This document shows, in pieces, positions 15,917 through 25,211 of a stretch of 64,000 bases of DNA. How positions within the stretch are numbered: the stretch's first letter is position 1; each line of letters begins with the position of its first letter. Source of the stretch: Lentisphaerota bacterium (GTDB lineage Bacteria > Verrucomicrobiota > Lentisphaeria > Victivallales > UBA1829); the NCBI GenBank assembly GCA_015061915.1, contig SUVR01000006.1:62001-126000 (forward strand), read 5' to 3'. Both the position numbers and the translations under genes were made by a program. The notes under the pieces were generated by a model that was given only the letters and a program-made list of their open reading frames with translations, had not been told where the DNA came from and ran no database searches.

Positions 15917-17740
15917 ATGCAGATTCGTAACATTGCCATCATTGCACACGTTGACCACGGCAAGACCACGCTCGTGGACCAGATCATCAAACAGTCCAAA
16001 CTTTTCCGCGAAAATCAGGAAATGCACGAGCGTTTCCTCGATAACAACGACCTGGAACGGGAACGCGGGATCACCATTCTTGCGAAAAATATCAGCGTCA
16101 ATTACCGCGATACAAAAGTGAACGTCATCGACACTCCGGGTCACAGCGACTTCGGCGGACAGGTGGAGCGGGTCCTCAATCTGGCGGACGGCGCCCTGCT
16201 CCTTGTGGATGCGGCGGAAGGTCCCCTGCCCCAGACCCGTTTTGTGCTTCAGAAAGCGCTGGCGCTCAATCTGAAACCCATCGTTTTCATCAACAAGGTG
16301 GACCGCCCCGACGCCCGCCCGCAGGAAGTTCTGAACGAAGTCTTTGACTTGTTCATCGACCTGAACGCAACCGACGAACAGCTGGATTTCCCCGTGCTTT
16401 ACGGCAGCGGCAGAAACGGCTGGGCGACCGACGATCTGGAAAACGGCAGCCGGGATTCCATTCTGCCCCTCATGGATGCGATCATTGACAAAGTGCCCGC
16501 GCCGCAGAAGATCGAAGGTCCCGTGCAGGCACAGATCACCACGCTGGATTACAGCGATTATGTGGGGCGTATCGGCATCGGTCGTGTCCACCGCGGCGAA
16601 CTCTCCCTGGATAAGCCCCTTGTGGTCATCAAGCGGGACGGCACCCAGGTCAAGGCAGATGTGAAGCAGCTTTTCACCTTTGAAGGCATCAGCCGGAGTG
16701 AAGTCCGCTCCGTGGAATGCGGCGACCTCTGCGCCGTCGTGGGTATCGAAAAGATCGATATCGGTGACACCATCACCGACTTCAACGAACCGGAAGCGAT
16801 GCCACCCATTCCCATTGACGAACCCACAGTCTCTATGACGTTCCGCGTGAACGACTCCCCGCTGTTCGGCAAGGAAGGCAAGTTCATCAGCAGCCGCCAC
16901 ATCCGGGAACGCCTGTTGAAAGAGGCGGAGCGTGACGTGGCTCTGCGGGTGGAGGAAAACAGCGATGCCTTCAAAGTCAGCGGCCGTGGTGTGCTGCATA
17001 TTGCCGTACTTATCGAAACCATGCGCCGGGAAGGTTACGAACTGACCATCACCCAGCCGCAGGTCATTGTGAAAGAAATTGACGGTGTCAAGCACGAACC
17101 CATCGAAGTTCTGACCATCGACGTTCCGGGCGGAGCCGCCGGGAAAGCCATCGAACTGGTGGGGCAGCGTCGCGGCGAAATGACAAAAATGGAACAGCAC
17201 GGCGAACGCCAGCTGGTGGAATTCAACATTCCCACCCGCGGGATCATCGGTCTGCGCAGCCGGATCATGACTGCCACTGCCGGGGAAGCGATCATCTCCC
17301 ACCGTTTCGACCATTACGAGCCGTACAAAGGCGATATTCCCCAGCGTCAGAACGGGGTCATGGTCAGTATGGGTGCGGGTCGTGCCGAAGCCTATGCTAT
17401 CGACGGTCTGCAGCTGCGCGGTTTCTTCTTCATCGATCCCACCACGGAAACGTACGAAGGTATGATCGTTGGTCAGCACTGCACCAGCGATGACCTGGAA
17501 GTGAATCTGCAGAAAGCCAAGAAACTGACCAATATGCGTGCAGCCGGTTCGGACCGCAACCTGAAGATTGCTCCTGCCCAGAAAATGAGTCTGGAAGAAG
17601 CGCTGGAATATATTGCGTACGACGAATATGTGGAAGTCACTCCGCTGAGCATCCGTCTCCGCAAAAAATATCTCACGGCTCTCGAACGCCGCCGGATCCA
17701 TGTAAGCAAACTCAAAGAAAGCGGATTGCTTCCTGACTGA
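15917..17740 (+). CDS. typA: Translational GTPase TypA/BipA
   Basis: The 607-residue protein is a full-length BipA. G-domain motifs are AHVDHGKTT (G1), RGITILAKN (switch I region), DTPGHSDFGG (G3) and NKVDRP (G4). EF-G-like domains II, III and V follow, then the BipA-specific C-terminal domain ending near residue 600. BipA binds the ribosome and helps late subunit assembly, particularly in cold or stress. GGAG precedes the ATG. Its stop overlaps the ABC-F start (TGATG), so translation is coupled. Confidence 0.96.
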   Translation: MQIRNIAIIAHVDHGKTTLVDQIIKQSKLFRENQEMHERFLDNNDLERERGITILAKNISVNYRDTKVNVIDTPGHSDFGGQVERVLNLADGALLLVDAAEGPLPQTRFVLQKALALNLKPIVFINKVDRPDARPQEVLNEVFDLFIDLNATDEQLDFPVLYGSGRNGWATDDLENGSRDSILPLMDAIIDKVPAPQKIEGPVQAQITTLDYSDYVGRIGIGRVHRGELSLDKPLVVIKRDGTQVKADVKQLFTFEGISRSEVRSVECGDLCAVVGIEKIDIGDTITDFNEPEAMPPIPIDEPTVSMTFRVNDSPLFGKEGKFISSRHIRERLLKEAERDVALRVEENSDAFKVSGRGVLHIAVLIETMRREGYELTITQPQVIVKEIDGVKHEPIEVLTIDVPGGAAGKAIELVGQRRGEMTKMEQHGERQLVEFNIPTRGIIGLRSRIMTATAGEAIISHRFDHYEPYKGDIPQRQNGVMVSMGAGRAEAYAIDGLQLRGFFFIDPTTETYEGMIVGQHCTSDDLEVNLQKAKKLTNMRAAGSDRNLKIAPAQKMSLEEALEYIAYDEYVEVTPLSIRLRKKYLTALERRRIHVSKLKESGLLPD

Positions 17741-19695
17741 TGATCGACTTCAAAAACGTCAATAAGCTCCTCGGCGGGCGCGATATTCTCAAAGATGCGG
17801 ACTTCCGGATCAACAAAGGCGAACGGATTGGCTTTGTGGGTCCGAACGGTGCAGGGAAGACCACCGTTTTTTCAATGATCTGCGGGGATATGAGCCCGGA
17901 CAAAGGGGAGATCATCAAGCCGGAAAAGGCGCGGATCGGCATCTTGCGTCAGCAGTTGGGATTTTTCAAAGAAGAACAACCGCTCATCGAATATGTGATG
18001 ACTGCATCCGGTGAACTTCCGGCGATCCAGAAGCAGCTGGAAGAAATCGAAGCACGCCTCAACAGCAGCGAAGCGGCAGACGAACAGACCCTGAACGAAC
18101 TGGGCAGGCTCCAGAGTGCCTTTGAGCATCTGGGCGGATACGATATGGAACACCGGGCGGCGGCGGCGCTTGCCGGTCTCGGTTTCCCCGAAGAAAATTT
18201 CCGCAAGCCTATGGGGGAATTTTCCGGCGGGTGGCAGATGCGTGCCTGCATGGCAAAAGTCCTGTTGGGCGAACCGGATATTCTGCTGCTGGACGAACCC
18301 TCCAACTATCTTGACATCCCGGCAGTGGAATGGCTGCAGCGCAAACTTAAGACTTTTGAAGGAACTCTGTTGCTGATCTCCCACGACCGCTATCTGCTGA
18401 ATTCTCTGACCAATATCACCCTTGAAATCAATGGCGGACGGGTCACACGGTATCCCGGCAACTACTCCTACTACGTGAAAGAACGGGAAGGACGGCGTCT
18501 GCAGGCAGAAGCGCTGAAGAAAAATACAGAGAAACGGAAGAAAGAACTTCAGGACAACATCAACCGTTTCCGGGCGAAAGCAACCAAGGCGGCACAGGTA
18601 CAGTCCTGGATCAAGATGTTGGAAAAGATCGAGGATGTCACGATTCCGGAAGAGCTGCATTTTCAGGGCAGGATCCGGATCCCGGAACCGCCGGATTGCG
18701 GCAGCGAGATCATGCGGTTGGAAAAGATCACGCACAGTTACGATGGCACGAAGGTCATTCTGAAAGACGTAAACCTTTCCCTGCAGAAGGGCGACAAACT
18801 GGGGATCATCGGTTACAACGGTATGGGCAAGAGTACGCTGCTCAAGATCATTGCCGGACGATTTGAAGCATCGGAAGGGATGCGTCGACCGGGTCATAAA
18901 GTGATCATCGGTTATCAGGCGCAGGAATTTGCCGAACTGCTGCCTGCCGAACAGACTGCATTTGATGTGGTCAAGACCGCAGCCATCGGCGGCGATGTGC
19001 CATCCCAGCGGATCCGGGAGATCCTCGGAGCTTTCGGGTTCAGCGGAGAAGCGGCGGAGAAACAATGCAAAGTGTTGAGCGGCGGCGAAAAGATCCGACT
19101 CTGTTTTGCCCGGATCTTTGTGAATCCGCCGAACCTGCTGATCCTGGACGAACCGACCACCCACCTGGACGTCTCTGCCCGGGAAATGCTGCAGGAGGCG
19201 ATCCGGACCTATAAAGGCACCATCTGTCTGGTCAGTCACGATATGGAATTTTTGCGTGGAACGGCAGAAACGATCCTTGAAATGTCCAGCCAGAAGACGC
19301 GGCTCTTTTTGGGGAATTATGACTACTATAAGGAAAAGACTGCGCTGGAACAGCAGGAGGAACAGCCGAAGAAAAAGGAAACGCCCCCCGGAGAACCGGC
19401 GAAGTTGAACCAGAAGGAACAGCGGCGGGAAAAAGCCCGGCGCAGAGAAGAGATGGCACCGGAAAAGCGCCGTCTGGAACGGGAAGTGGCAAAACTGGAA
19501 AAAGAGATCGAAAAAGGCGAAGCGGAGAAAGCGATCCTGATCGAGCAGCTTTCCAACCCGACTCCGGATACCGATTTTTCCACCTTGCAAAAACAATTGA
19601 AAGCTTTGGACTATGACATCTCCAAGGCGACCCTTGCATGGGAGGAAACAGCAACAGAACTGGAACTTTTCATGAATGAGTACGAAAAAATCTGA
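17740..19695 (+). CDS. ABC-F family ATPase
   Basis: The 651-residue protein has two ABC cassettes and no membrane domain. The first has GPNGAGKT (34-41) and FSGGWQMR; the second has GYNGMGKST and LSGGEKIRL, each followed by a LLLDEPSNYLD- or LILDEPTTHLD-type Walker B. An alpha-helical linker lies between the cassettes and a Lys/Glu-rich coiled coil ends the protein (about 545-650), as in Uup/YheS relatives. ABC-F proteins act on the ribosomal E-site or help assembly. The overlap with typA suggests a shared ribosome role. Confidence 0.93.
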   Translation: MIDFKNVNKLLGGRDILKDADFRINKGERIGFVGPNGAGKTTVFSMICGDMSPDKGEIIKPEKARIGILRQQLGFFKEEQPLIEYVMTASGELPAIQKQLEEIEARLNSSEAADEQTLNELGRLQSAFEHLGGYDMEHRAAAALAGLGFPEENFRKPMGEFSGGWQMRACMAKVLLGEPDILLLDEPSNYLDIPAVEWLQRKLKTFEGTLLLISHDRYLLNSLTNITLEINGGRVTRYPGNYSYYVKEREGRRLQAEALKKNTEKRKKELQDNINRFRAKATKAAQVQSWIKMLEKIEDVTIPEELHFQGRIRIPEPPDCGSEIMRLEKITHSYDGTKVILKDVNLSLQKGDKLGIIGYNGMGKSTLLKIIAGRFEASEGMRRPGHKVIIGYQAQEFAELLPAEQTAFDVVKTAAIGGDVPSQRIREILGAFGFSGEAAEKQCKVLSGGEKIRLCFARIFVNPPNLLILDEPTTHLDVSAREMLQEAIRTYKGTICLVSHDMEFLRGTAETILEMSSQKTRLFLGNYDYYKEKTALEQQEEQPKKKETPPGEPAKLNQKEQRREKARRREEMAPEKRRLEREVAKLEKEIEKGEAEKAILIEQLSNPTPDTDFSTLQKQLKALDYDISKATLAWEETATELELFMNEYEKI

Positions 19696-19714
19696 TTCTT
19701 TTTCTGTTTCAGGT

Positions 19715-19743
19715 TTGAAAAAACAGGAATGTTGCACTATATT
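19715..19743 (+). promoter_or_regulatory. Promoter of the five-gene TPR-tsaE operon
   Basis: TTGAAA (19715-19720), a 17 bp spacer and TATATT (19738-19743), about 58 bases before the ATG at 19801. Confidence 0.65.
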
Positions 19744-19800
19744 TCCAAAATTTGAGATGTAATTAAATAAAAATAAAATAGAACAGCGGAGACCCTGAAA

Positions 19801-20499
19801 ATGTCCCAGAAAAAACAGAAGTACGAATTCAACAAGCAGATCCCGATCGTCCAGCCTGCAGTCAAGAAGGTGGAAACGGATGAAATCCTGAGCGGCACTG
19901 ATAAAGTCCAGTACATTTTGAGCGAACATTGGAAAAAGATCGCCATTGGTATCGGTGCGCTCGTGGTGGTGGTCATTGCCCTGATCGTCATCAAATTTGT
20001 GCGTGAACACAATGATCTCCAGCTGCGTCATCAGCTTGCAGCTGCCAAGACCGTTGCAGAGCTTCAGGAGCTTACGGATGCAAACGCAGATCATCCCTCT
20101 GCCATTCCTGCGCTGTTCCGCCTCGGAGCGCTCTATGCTGCGGATAACGAAAATGCAAAAGCTGCTGAAGCATTCAAGAAGATCTATGATGCACAGGATA
20201 ATGTGAATGATTTTGACCGTCTGCGTGCCGGGATCGCTTCTGCATACCAGTTGGAAGCAGCAGGCAAGGAAAAAGAAGCGATCGCCCTTTTCGTGGCAAT
20301 CTCTCAGGATCAGACCATTCAGGCATACCCTGCCCTTCTGCAGGAAGCGATCTGCAACGCAGCCCGCCTCAATGTGAAGAACAACGATAAAGCTGCAGCT
20401 GCTGCTCTGCTCGAAAAGATCGTTTCTACAGAACAAAATGCCGGTTTCTGGCAGCAGCAGTGTGCTGCGCTGAAGGCACAGCTTGCTGAAGTAAAATAA
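19801..20499 (+). CDS. YfgM-like single-pass membrane TPR protein
   Basis: The 232-residue protein has a charged N-terminal tail, one membrane helix (about 46-67, IAIGIGALVVVVIALIVI) and a C-terminal helical region with TPR-like repeats (IPALFRLGALYAADNENAKAA and similar). YfgM-type proteins sit in the inner membrane and work with periplasmic chaperones or secretion. Identification rests on layout rather than strong motifs. It heads an operon with the SpoU gene and three others. Confidence 0.7.
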   Translation: MSQKKQKYEFNKQIPIVQPAVKKVETDEILSGTDKVQYILSEHWKKIAIGIGALVVVVIALIVIKFVREHNDLQLRHQLAAAKTVAELQELTDANADHPSAIPALFRLGALYAADNENAKAAEAFKKIYDAQDNVNDFDRLRAGIASAYQLEAAGKEKEAIALFVAISQDQTIQAYPALLQEAICNAARLNVKNNDKAAAAALLEKIVSTEQNAGFWQQQCAALKAQLAEVK

Positions 20500-20520
20500 G
20501 TTCTGACGGGGTGGTGCGGC

Positions 20521-21276
20521 ATGACTTTGACCAAACGTCAGGCAAGTCTGATTGCAGCCCTGCGGTCCCGGCACGGCAGAAAAGATTCCGGGCTTTGCCT
20601 GTGTGATGGTCTGCGTGCCTGCTCTGAAGTCATTGCACTCCGCCCGGACCTGCTGGATCTGATCGTGATCCGGGAGGATTTTCAGGCGGAGATCCAATAC
20701 CCCGTTGATCCGGTCATCCTTCCGGCACAGGATTTTGATAAACTGACCCAGACGGTCAATTCCCAGGGGATCATTACCGTTTCCCGACGACCGGATCCCA
20801 TCGCCCCCGATGCTCCGCTTTCCGATCCTTTTGTTCTCGTTCTGGATCAGGTGCGGGATCCGGGTAATTTCGGAACGATCATCCGTACAGCACGTGCGGC
20901 AGGACTTCATGAGATCGTACTGACCAAGGGATCGGCAGACCCGTTTCATGATAAAGTGATCCGGTCTGCATCCGGCGCACAGTTTGCCCTCGGTATGCGT
21001 TATTTTGAAAATCTGGAATCCATGGCGGAAACCTTGCGGAAGCAAGGCATTAAAACCTTTTACCGTACGCTGCCTGCCGGAGGCGACAATCTCTTCCGGG
21101 CAACAGATGTTTTCAAAAACTCTGCAATCATCCTCGGTTGCGAATCCACCGGTGTTTCGGAACTGGAGGGAGCTGCCGGGCTGAACATTCCGATGCCGGG
21201 CACCGCAGAATCTCTGAATGTGGCACAGGCGGCAACCATCATCTTATTTGACTATGTCAGGCGGATCACAACATAA
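20521..21276 (+). CDS. SpoU/TrmH family RNA 2'-O-methyltransferase
   Basis: The 251-residue protein carries the three SPOUT-knot motifs: LDQVRDPGNFGTIIRTA (motif 1), AIILGCESTGVSE (motif 2) and PMPGTAESLNVAQAATI (motif 3). The N-terminal part is a substrate-binding domain. Such enzymes methylate a ribose of rRNA or tRNA using S-adenosylmethionine; the target nucleotide cannot be told. It lies 21 bases after the TPR gene and 11 bases before the PTS IIA gene. Confidence 0.93.
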   Translation: MTLTKRQASLIAALRSRHGRKDSGLCLCDGLRACSEVIALRPDLLDLIVIREDFQAEIQYPVDPVILPAQDFDKLTQTVNSQGIITVSRRPDPIAPDAPLSDPFVLVLDQVRDPGNFGTIIRTARAAGLHEIVLTKGSADPFHDKVIRSASGAQFALGMRYFENLESMAETLRKQGIKTFYRTLPAGGDNLFRATDVFKNSAIILGCESTGVSELEGAAGLNIPMPGTAESLNVAQAATIILFDYVRRITT

Positions 21277-21287
21277 GGAACAGCAAT

Positions 21288-21773
21288 ATGACTGAAAAAA
21301 AACAAAATCCATTGACTCTTTCCGATTTTCTTTCCGCAGACCGGATCCTGCTCCTTACCGGGAAACAGGAGAAGGATGATGTTCTCAACGCCCTGATCGA
21401 AAAGTTGGCGGAAGTACCGGAAATCGATGGCAGAGACGATGTTGCCCGCGGAATTTTTCACCGGGAAAGTCTGCTCAGCACCGGGATCGGAAACGGGATC
21501 GGTGTTCCTCATGTACGCCTGAACGATCTGGATTCCAGTTATATGGCAATGGCTGTGGTTCCGAACGGTGTCGATGGTTATGATGCACTTGATGGACTTC
21601 CGGTAAAGCTGGTCTTTATGGTCGTTGCCGGAAAAGATCAACGGACACTGCACATCAAATTACTGCAGTCGCTTTCCGCCACATTCATTGACGGCAGTCT
21701 TGCCGCTGATCTTCTGGGCGCCGCAAACCCGCAAACTTGTATGGATATTATCATCCAGAATGAACAGAAATGA
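21288..21773 (+). CDS. PTS EIIA (fructose/nitrogen type) domain protein
   Basis: The 161-residue protein is a stand-alone EIIA-2 domain. The phosphorylated His is H75 in GIGVPHVRL, and the later VFMVVAGKDQRTLHIKLL stretch fits the family. No EI, HPr, EIIB or EIIC gene is in the window, so it is probably a regulatory EIIANtr-like protein rather than a sugar transport component. Its last four bases overlap the thiL start. Confidence 0.88.
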   Translation: MTEKKQNPLTLSDFLSADRILLLTGKQEKDDVLNALIEKLAEVPEIDGRDDVARGIFHRESLLSTGIGNGIGVPHVRLNDLDSSYMAMAVVPNGVDGYDALDGLPVKLVFMVVAGKDQRTLHIKLLQSLSATFIDGSLAADLLGAANPQTCMDIIIQNEQK

Positions 21774-22663
21774 ACGAAGACCGTTTCACAGCAGCTCTGG
21801 CGGACATATTTTCACACTGCCGGAGTGATGTTTTTACAGGGATCGGAGATGATGCTGCCGTTCTGGATCCCGGACTTCCGGATGGCAAACTCCTGCTTGC
21901 AGCTGCAGATCAAGTCATCCGTGACATTCATTTTACGCAGGATACGCCACCGGATGCCGTCGCAAAAAAACTGCTGAACCGGAATGTCAGCGATATTGCC
22001 GCAATGGGAGGACAGCCGACACACGCACTTTTGACAGTGGCACTTCCCTCACTGCAGGAAGATTATCTGAAAATATTTCATCAGGGCTTGGCAAAAGAAG
22101 CCGCCAAATATGGAATTGCAGTCATCGGCGGCGATCTTGCTCATACACCGCAGGATTTTGTGGCGACTCTGACGATCTTTGGTATCGTTGAAAAACAAAA
22201 ACTCTGCCTGCGTTCCGATGCAAAATCCGGAGATATTCTCTACCTCTCCGGTTCCTTCGGACGCTCATTTCAAACGGGACATCATCTGACTTTTACGCCC
22301 CGCCTCGATGTGGCAGAAGCTCTCGCCGGAACATATACAAATGCCATGATGGATGTTTCAGACGGTCTGGCGAAAGATCTCTCCCGATTTGCTGCAGCAT
22401 CCGGAATCGGTGTTCAGATCATCACGGACCTGCCGAAACGGGACGGGGCGACCGATGAAGAAGCCCTGAATGATGGAGAAGATTACGAACTGATCATCGC
22501 CGTTCCTCCCGAAAAAAGTCAGGCTCTGGAACGATCCGGTCTGCCTGAAAAACTGGGGCTGACACGGGCGGGGTTCTTTACCGGCGAACAGCCTGCCGGA
22601 ACAATCATTTATCACGAACAGAAAATCCAGGAGAAGGGATACGATCACTTTTATGAAAACTGA
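21770..22663 (+). CDS. thiL: Thiamine-monophosphate kinase
   Basis: The 297-residue protein fits ThiL (usually about 310-330), an ATP-dependent kinase making thiamine diphosphate. Visible family motifs are GIGDDAAVLD (N-terminus, Mg/ATP loop), NVSDIAAMGG, VIGGDLAHTP and MDVSDGLAKDLSRFA, then LNDGEDYELI. Its start overlaps the PTS IIA stop (ATGA) and its end overlaps tsaE by 11 bases. Confidence 0.93.
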   Translation: MNEDRFTAALADIFSHCRSDVFTGIGDDAAVLDPGLPDGKLLLAAADQVIRDIHFTQDTPPDAVAKKLLNRNVSDIAAMGGQPTHALLTVALPSLQEDYLKIFHQGLAKEAAKYGIAVIGGDLAHTPQDFVATLTIFGIVEKQKLCLRSDAKSGDILYLSGSFGRSFQTGHHLTFTPRLDVAEALAGTYTNAMMDVSDGLAKDLSRFAAASGIGVQIITDLPKRDGATDEEALNDGEDYELIIAVPPEKSQALERSGLPEKLGLTRAGFFTGEQPAGTIIYHEQKIQEKGYDHFYEN

Positions 22664-23090
22664 AACGCTTATCACACACACGCCCGGCGAAACCGAAGCC
22701 TTCGCCGCCAGACTTGCCGCAGAACTGCCGGAAGGTTCCGTGCTTGCCCTTTACGGCAATCTCGGAGCAGGAAAAACCGTATTCGCCCGTGGATTCGCCA
22801 GAGGTCTCGGCATCACAGAACCGATCAGCAGCCCCACCTTCACCATTCTGCAGGAATATCCGTACAACGGAAAAATGTTCTACCACATGGACCTGTACCG
22901 GATCGACAACTCCGATGCTGCATTGGCTTTCGGGATCGATGAGTTTCTCTACGATCAGACAGCTATGACCCTGCTGGAATGGCCCGAACGGATCGAAGAT
23001 ATCCTGCCGCCGCGAACCATCATTCTCAAGATCGAACACTCCGAAAACGGTGATGACACCCGTACGATCACCGTCTCGTATCCCGATTGA
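22653..23090 (+). CDS. tsaE: tRNA threonylcarbamoyladenosine ATPase TsaE
   Basis: The 145-residue protein is a P-loop ATPase of TsaE length. It has GNLGAGKT (Walker A) near residue 35, ISSPTFTILQEY (the conserved SPTF stretch) and HMDLYRID. It works with TsaB and TsaD to make the t6A base next to tRNA anticodons. The partner genes are not in this window. It is the last gene of the operon; short hairpins follow. Confidence 0.95.
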   Translation: MKTETLITHTPGETEAFAARLAAELPEGSVLALYGNLGAGKTVFARGFARGLGITEPISSPTFTILQEYPYNGKMFYHMDLYRIDNSDAALAFGIDEFLYDQTAMTLLEWPERIEDILPPRTIILKIEHSENGDDTRTITVSYPD

Positions 23091-23099
23091 GCAGAAAAC

Positions 23100-23159
23100 A
23101 CTCCGGTTTGCACATAAATACGGAGTACAACGGACTTTTACGGAGAAAATTCGCTCCGT
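23100..23159. terminator. Paired hairpins between convergent tsaE and rfbB
   Basis: ACTCCG/CGGAGT (23100-23126) and ACGGAG/CTCCGT (23140-23159) form two short stems. A weak T run (TGTTTT) follows on the minus strand, so termination of rfbB is more likely than of tsaE. Confidence 0.4.
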
Positions 23160-23177
23160 GTGCTGCCCCTTATTCCG

Positions 23178-24188
23178 TCACTGAGGATTTTCCAGATACC
23201 ATTTTACGGTTGCAAGCAGATTTTCTTCAAAGGATGCGGCGGGCTGCCATCCCAGTTCCCGCCGGATCTTTCCGGCATCAATGGCATACCGCACATCGTG
23301 CCCCGGTCGATCTGCTGTGAACCGGATCTGTTCTTCATACGCAGTTCCATTTTTCTGCGGCTTTAATCTGTCCAGAATCCGGCAGATCGTGCGAACGAGG
23401 TCGATATTCCGGATCTCGCAGTTACCACCGATGTTGTATGTTTCACCGATCCTTCCGCGTGTTGCGACCAGCCAGAGGGCAGCGGCATGATCATCCACAT
23501 ACAACCAATCCCGGATCTGTTCTCCGTTCCCGTACACCGGAAGCTCTTTTCCGGCGAGGGCATATTGAATCATCAACGGGATCAGTTTTTCAGGATGCTG
23601 ACACGGTCCGAAATTATTGGAACAGTTTGTTACGATCGTGGGCAAACCATAGGTCCTTTTCCAGGCACGGACCAGGTGATCCGCCCCTGCCTTGCTGGCA
23701 GAATAGGGAGAGCTGGGGGCATAAGGACTTGTCTCCGTGAACAAGCCGCCGGATCGCCCCAGATCGCCATACACTTCATCCGTTGATACATGGAGAAAAC
23801 GGAATGATGCACGCCTTTCTTCATCCAGGTTGCCCCAATAATTTCTTGCGCTTTCCAGCAGGGTATATGTTCCCACGATATTGGTTTGAATAAAATCGGC
23901 AGGACCCTCGATGGAGCGATCCACATGACTTTCTGCGGCAAGATGCAGCACACAGGTCGGTTTCACATCAGCAAAGATCCGGTCCATTGCCGTCCGGTCG
24001 CAAATATCTGCTTTTTCAAACCGGAAACGGGGATCGTCTCTGACAGCAGCCAGGTTATCCGGATTACCGGCATAGGTCAGCTTATCGATCACGCAAACAC
24101 CGGCATTTGTATGACCGATGAGATAACGCACCAAAGCAGAGCCGATAAAACCGGCACCGCCAGTTACAATGATCCGCTCTTCCGCCAT
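23178..24188 (-). CDS. rfbB: dTDP-glucose 4,6-dehydratase
   Basis: The 336-residue short-chain dehydrogenase-like enzyme has the NAD-binding [23 protein letters not shown], the dehydratase signature [10 protein letters not shown] (with the DE pair), and the catalytic [10 protein letters not shown] (YxxxK). It makes dTDP-4-keto-6-deoxyglucose, first step to dTDP-rhamnose and other deoxysugars for surface polysaccharide. The other rfb genes are absent here. It begins 3 bases after the nitroreductase stop. Confidence 0.93.
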   Translation of the reverse strand: MAEERIIVTGGAGFIGSALVRYLIGHTNAGVCVIDKLTYAGNPDNLAAVRDDPRFRFEKADICDRTAMDRIFADVKPTCVLHLAAESHVDRSIEGPADFIQTNIVGTYTLLESARNYWGNLDEERRASFRFLHVSTDEVYGDLGRSGGLFTETSPYAPSSPYSASKAGADHLVRAWKRTYGLPTIVTNCSNNFGPCQHPEKLIPLMIQYALAGKELPVYGNGEQIRDWLYVDDHAAALWLVATRGRIGETYNIGGNCEIRNIDLVRTICRILDRLKPQKNGTAYEEQIRFTADRPGHDVRYAIDAGKIRRELGWQPAASFEENLLATVKWYLENPQ

Positions 24189-24191
24189 ATC

Positions 24192-25052
24192 TCAATATCC
24201 CTTCAAATCATCTGCCGTCACAGAGCGCACGGGGACAGGATCAGGGCATCCGGCACGGACAAATTTCTGCTTTGGAGAAGCATATCCGAAAAGGATGGCG
24301 TAGCCGGGACGATATCCTTCGGGAATTCCCATAACATCTTTCATTTCCGGCAGCAGGGAGCGCCACATACTCATCCATCTTCCGAACCAGACCGTACCAA
24401 GTCCGCGGGCGTGAGCAAGCAGCTCAAAATAAGAAACAGCGATCAGCGGGTCAGCTTCCGCACAAAAAGAATCCTCCGCCACGGAAACAACCAGCAGATG
24501 AGGAGCTGTCCGGAACACCGGATCACTGCCCTCCATAAACTGTTCATAAAGGCGGATCTGATTCTCCGGCAGCGTTCCAGACTCTTTCATCGAACAGATT
24601 TTTTCATATGTGCGCTTCCGGTATTGTTCCATCACTTCAAGATCATCGATCAAAGCGAAATGCAGACCGCGGCGGTTGACGCCGGTCGGCACATAGCGCA
24701 TCGCATCCATCAACTCAGCGATCACCTCTTTTTCCACATTTTTCTGCAGATAATCCCGGCAGGAACGGCGGGAACGGACCAGATCCAGCAGAGAAGAATA
24801 GGACGGCAGATTCTGCCCGGCAGCGGGACACGCCGCCACATCCACGCCATCCACGGAAAGAGCGCCGGCCGGACAAAGCATCATACAGTGCTGACAGTGC
24901 ATACAGCGTTCCGCCCCCCCATCCGGCGCAACAACAGGGTATCCGCTTGCAGGATCGGCAACGATCGCTTTATTCCGGCAATCTGCCACACAAAGCCCGC
25001 AACGGGTGCAACGGGAACGATCCACTTCCAATCCGATTTCGTCTTTATACAT
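24192..25052 (-). CDS. Ferredoxin-nitroreductase fusion protein
   Basis: The 286-residue product starts with a two-cluster ferredoxin (CTRCGLCVADC and CMHCQHCMMLCP) joined to a nitroreductase domain (VRSRRSCRDYL, AMRYVPTGVNRRGLHFALI) that binds FMN. Such fusions take electrons from their own Fe-S clusters. ATG at 25052 is favoured over one 24 bases upstream because AGGAG lies 8 bases before it. The physiological substrate is unknown. It probably shares a transcript with rfbB. Confidence 0.9.
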   Translation of the reverse strand: MYKDEIGLEVDRSRCTRCGLCVADCRNKAIVADPASGYPVVAPDGGAERCMHCQHCMMLCPAGALSVDGVDVAACPAAGQNLPSYSSLLDLVRSRRSCRDYLQKNVEKEVIAELMDAMRYVPTGVNRRGLHFALIDDLEVMEQYRKRTYEKICSMKESGTLPENQIRLYEQFMEGSDPVFRTAPHLLVVSVAEDSFCAEADPLIAVSYFELLAHARGLGTVWFGRWMSMWRSLLPEMKDVMGIPEGYRPGYAILFGYASPKQKFVRAGCPDPVPVRSVTADDLKGY

Positions 25053-25095
25053 TATATTTTCTCCTTCCGGTTCCATGTTATTCGCTCTACTACTA

Positions 25096-25123
25096 ATGAT
25101 ACACGCCCTTGCGTAAAAATCAA
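25096..25123 (-). promoter_or_regulatory. Promoter of nitroreductase-rfbB
   Basis: Minus-strand TTGATT (25118-25123), a 16 bp spacer and TATCAT (25096-25101), about 44 bases before the ATG. Confidence 0.6.
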
Positions 25124-25132
25124 GAAAAAAAT

Positions 25133-25160
25133 TTGATTTTTTTATTTGAAAGGGTATATT
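25133..25160 (+). promoter_or_regulatory. Promoter of DUF4105 operon
   Basis: TTGATT (25133-25138), a 16 bp spacer and TATATT (25155-25160). It implies translation starts at the ATG at 25212, because the further open frame upstream lies inside the promoter. Confidence 0.65.
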
Positions 25161-25211
25161 GTCTCCATCGGAATCAAAACAAACTACCTGAAAGACAGAA
25201 TAAAACGGCTT

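Noticed and set aside
17872-21045. Open frame of over 1,000 codons on the minus strand opposite the ABC-F, TPR and SpoU genes
   Set aside because: It lies fully antisense to three genes with clear family motifs, and its product has no recognisable domain; long antisense frames are common in GC-rich third-position codons.
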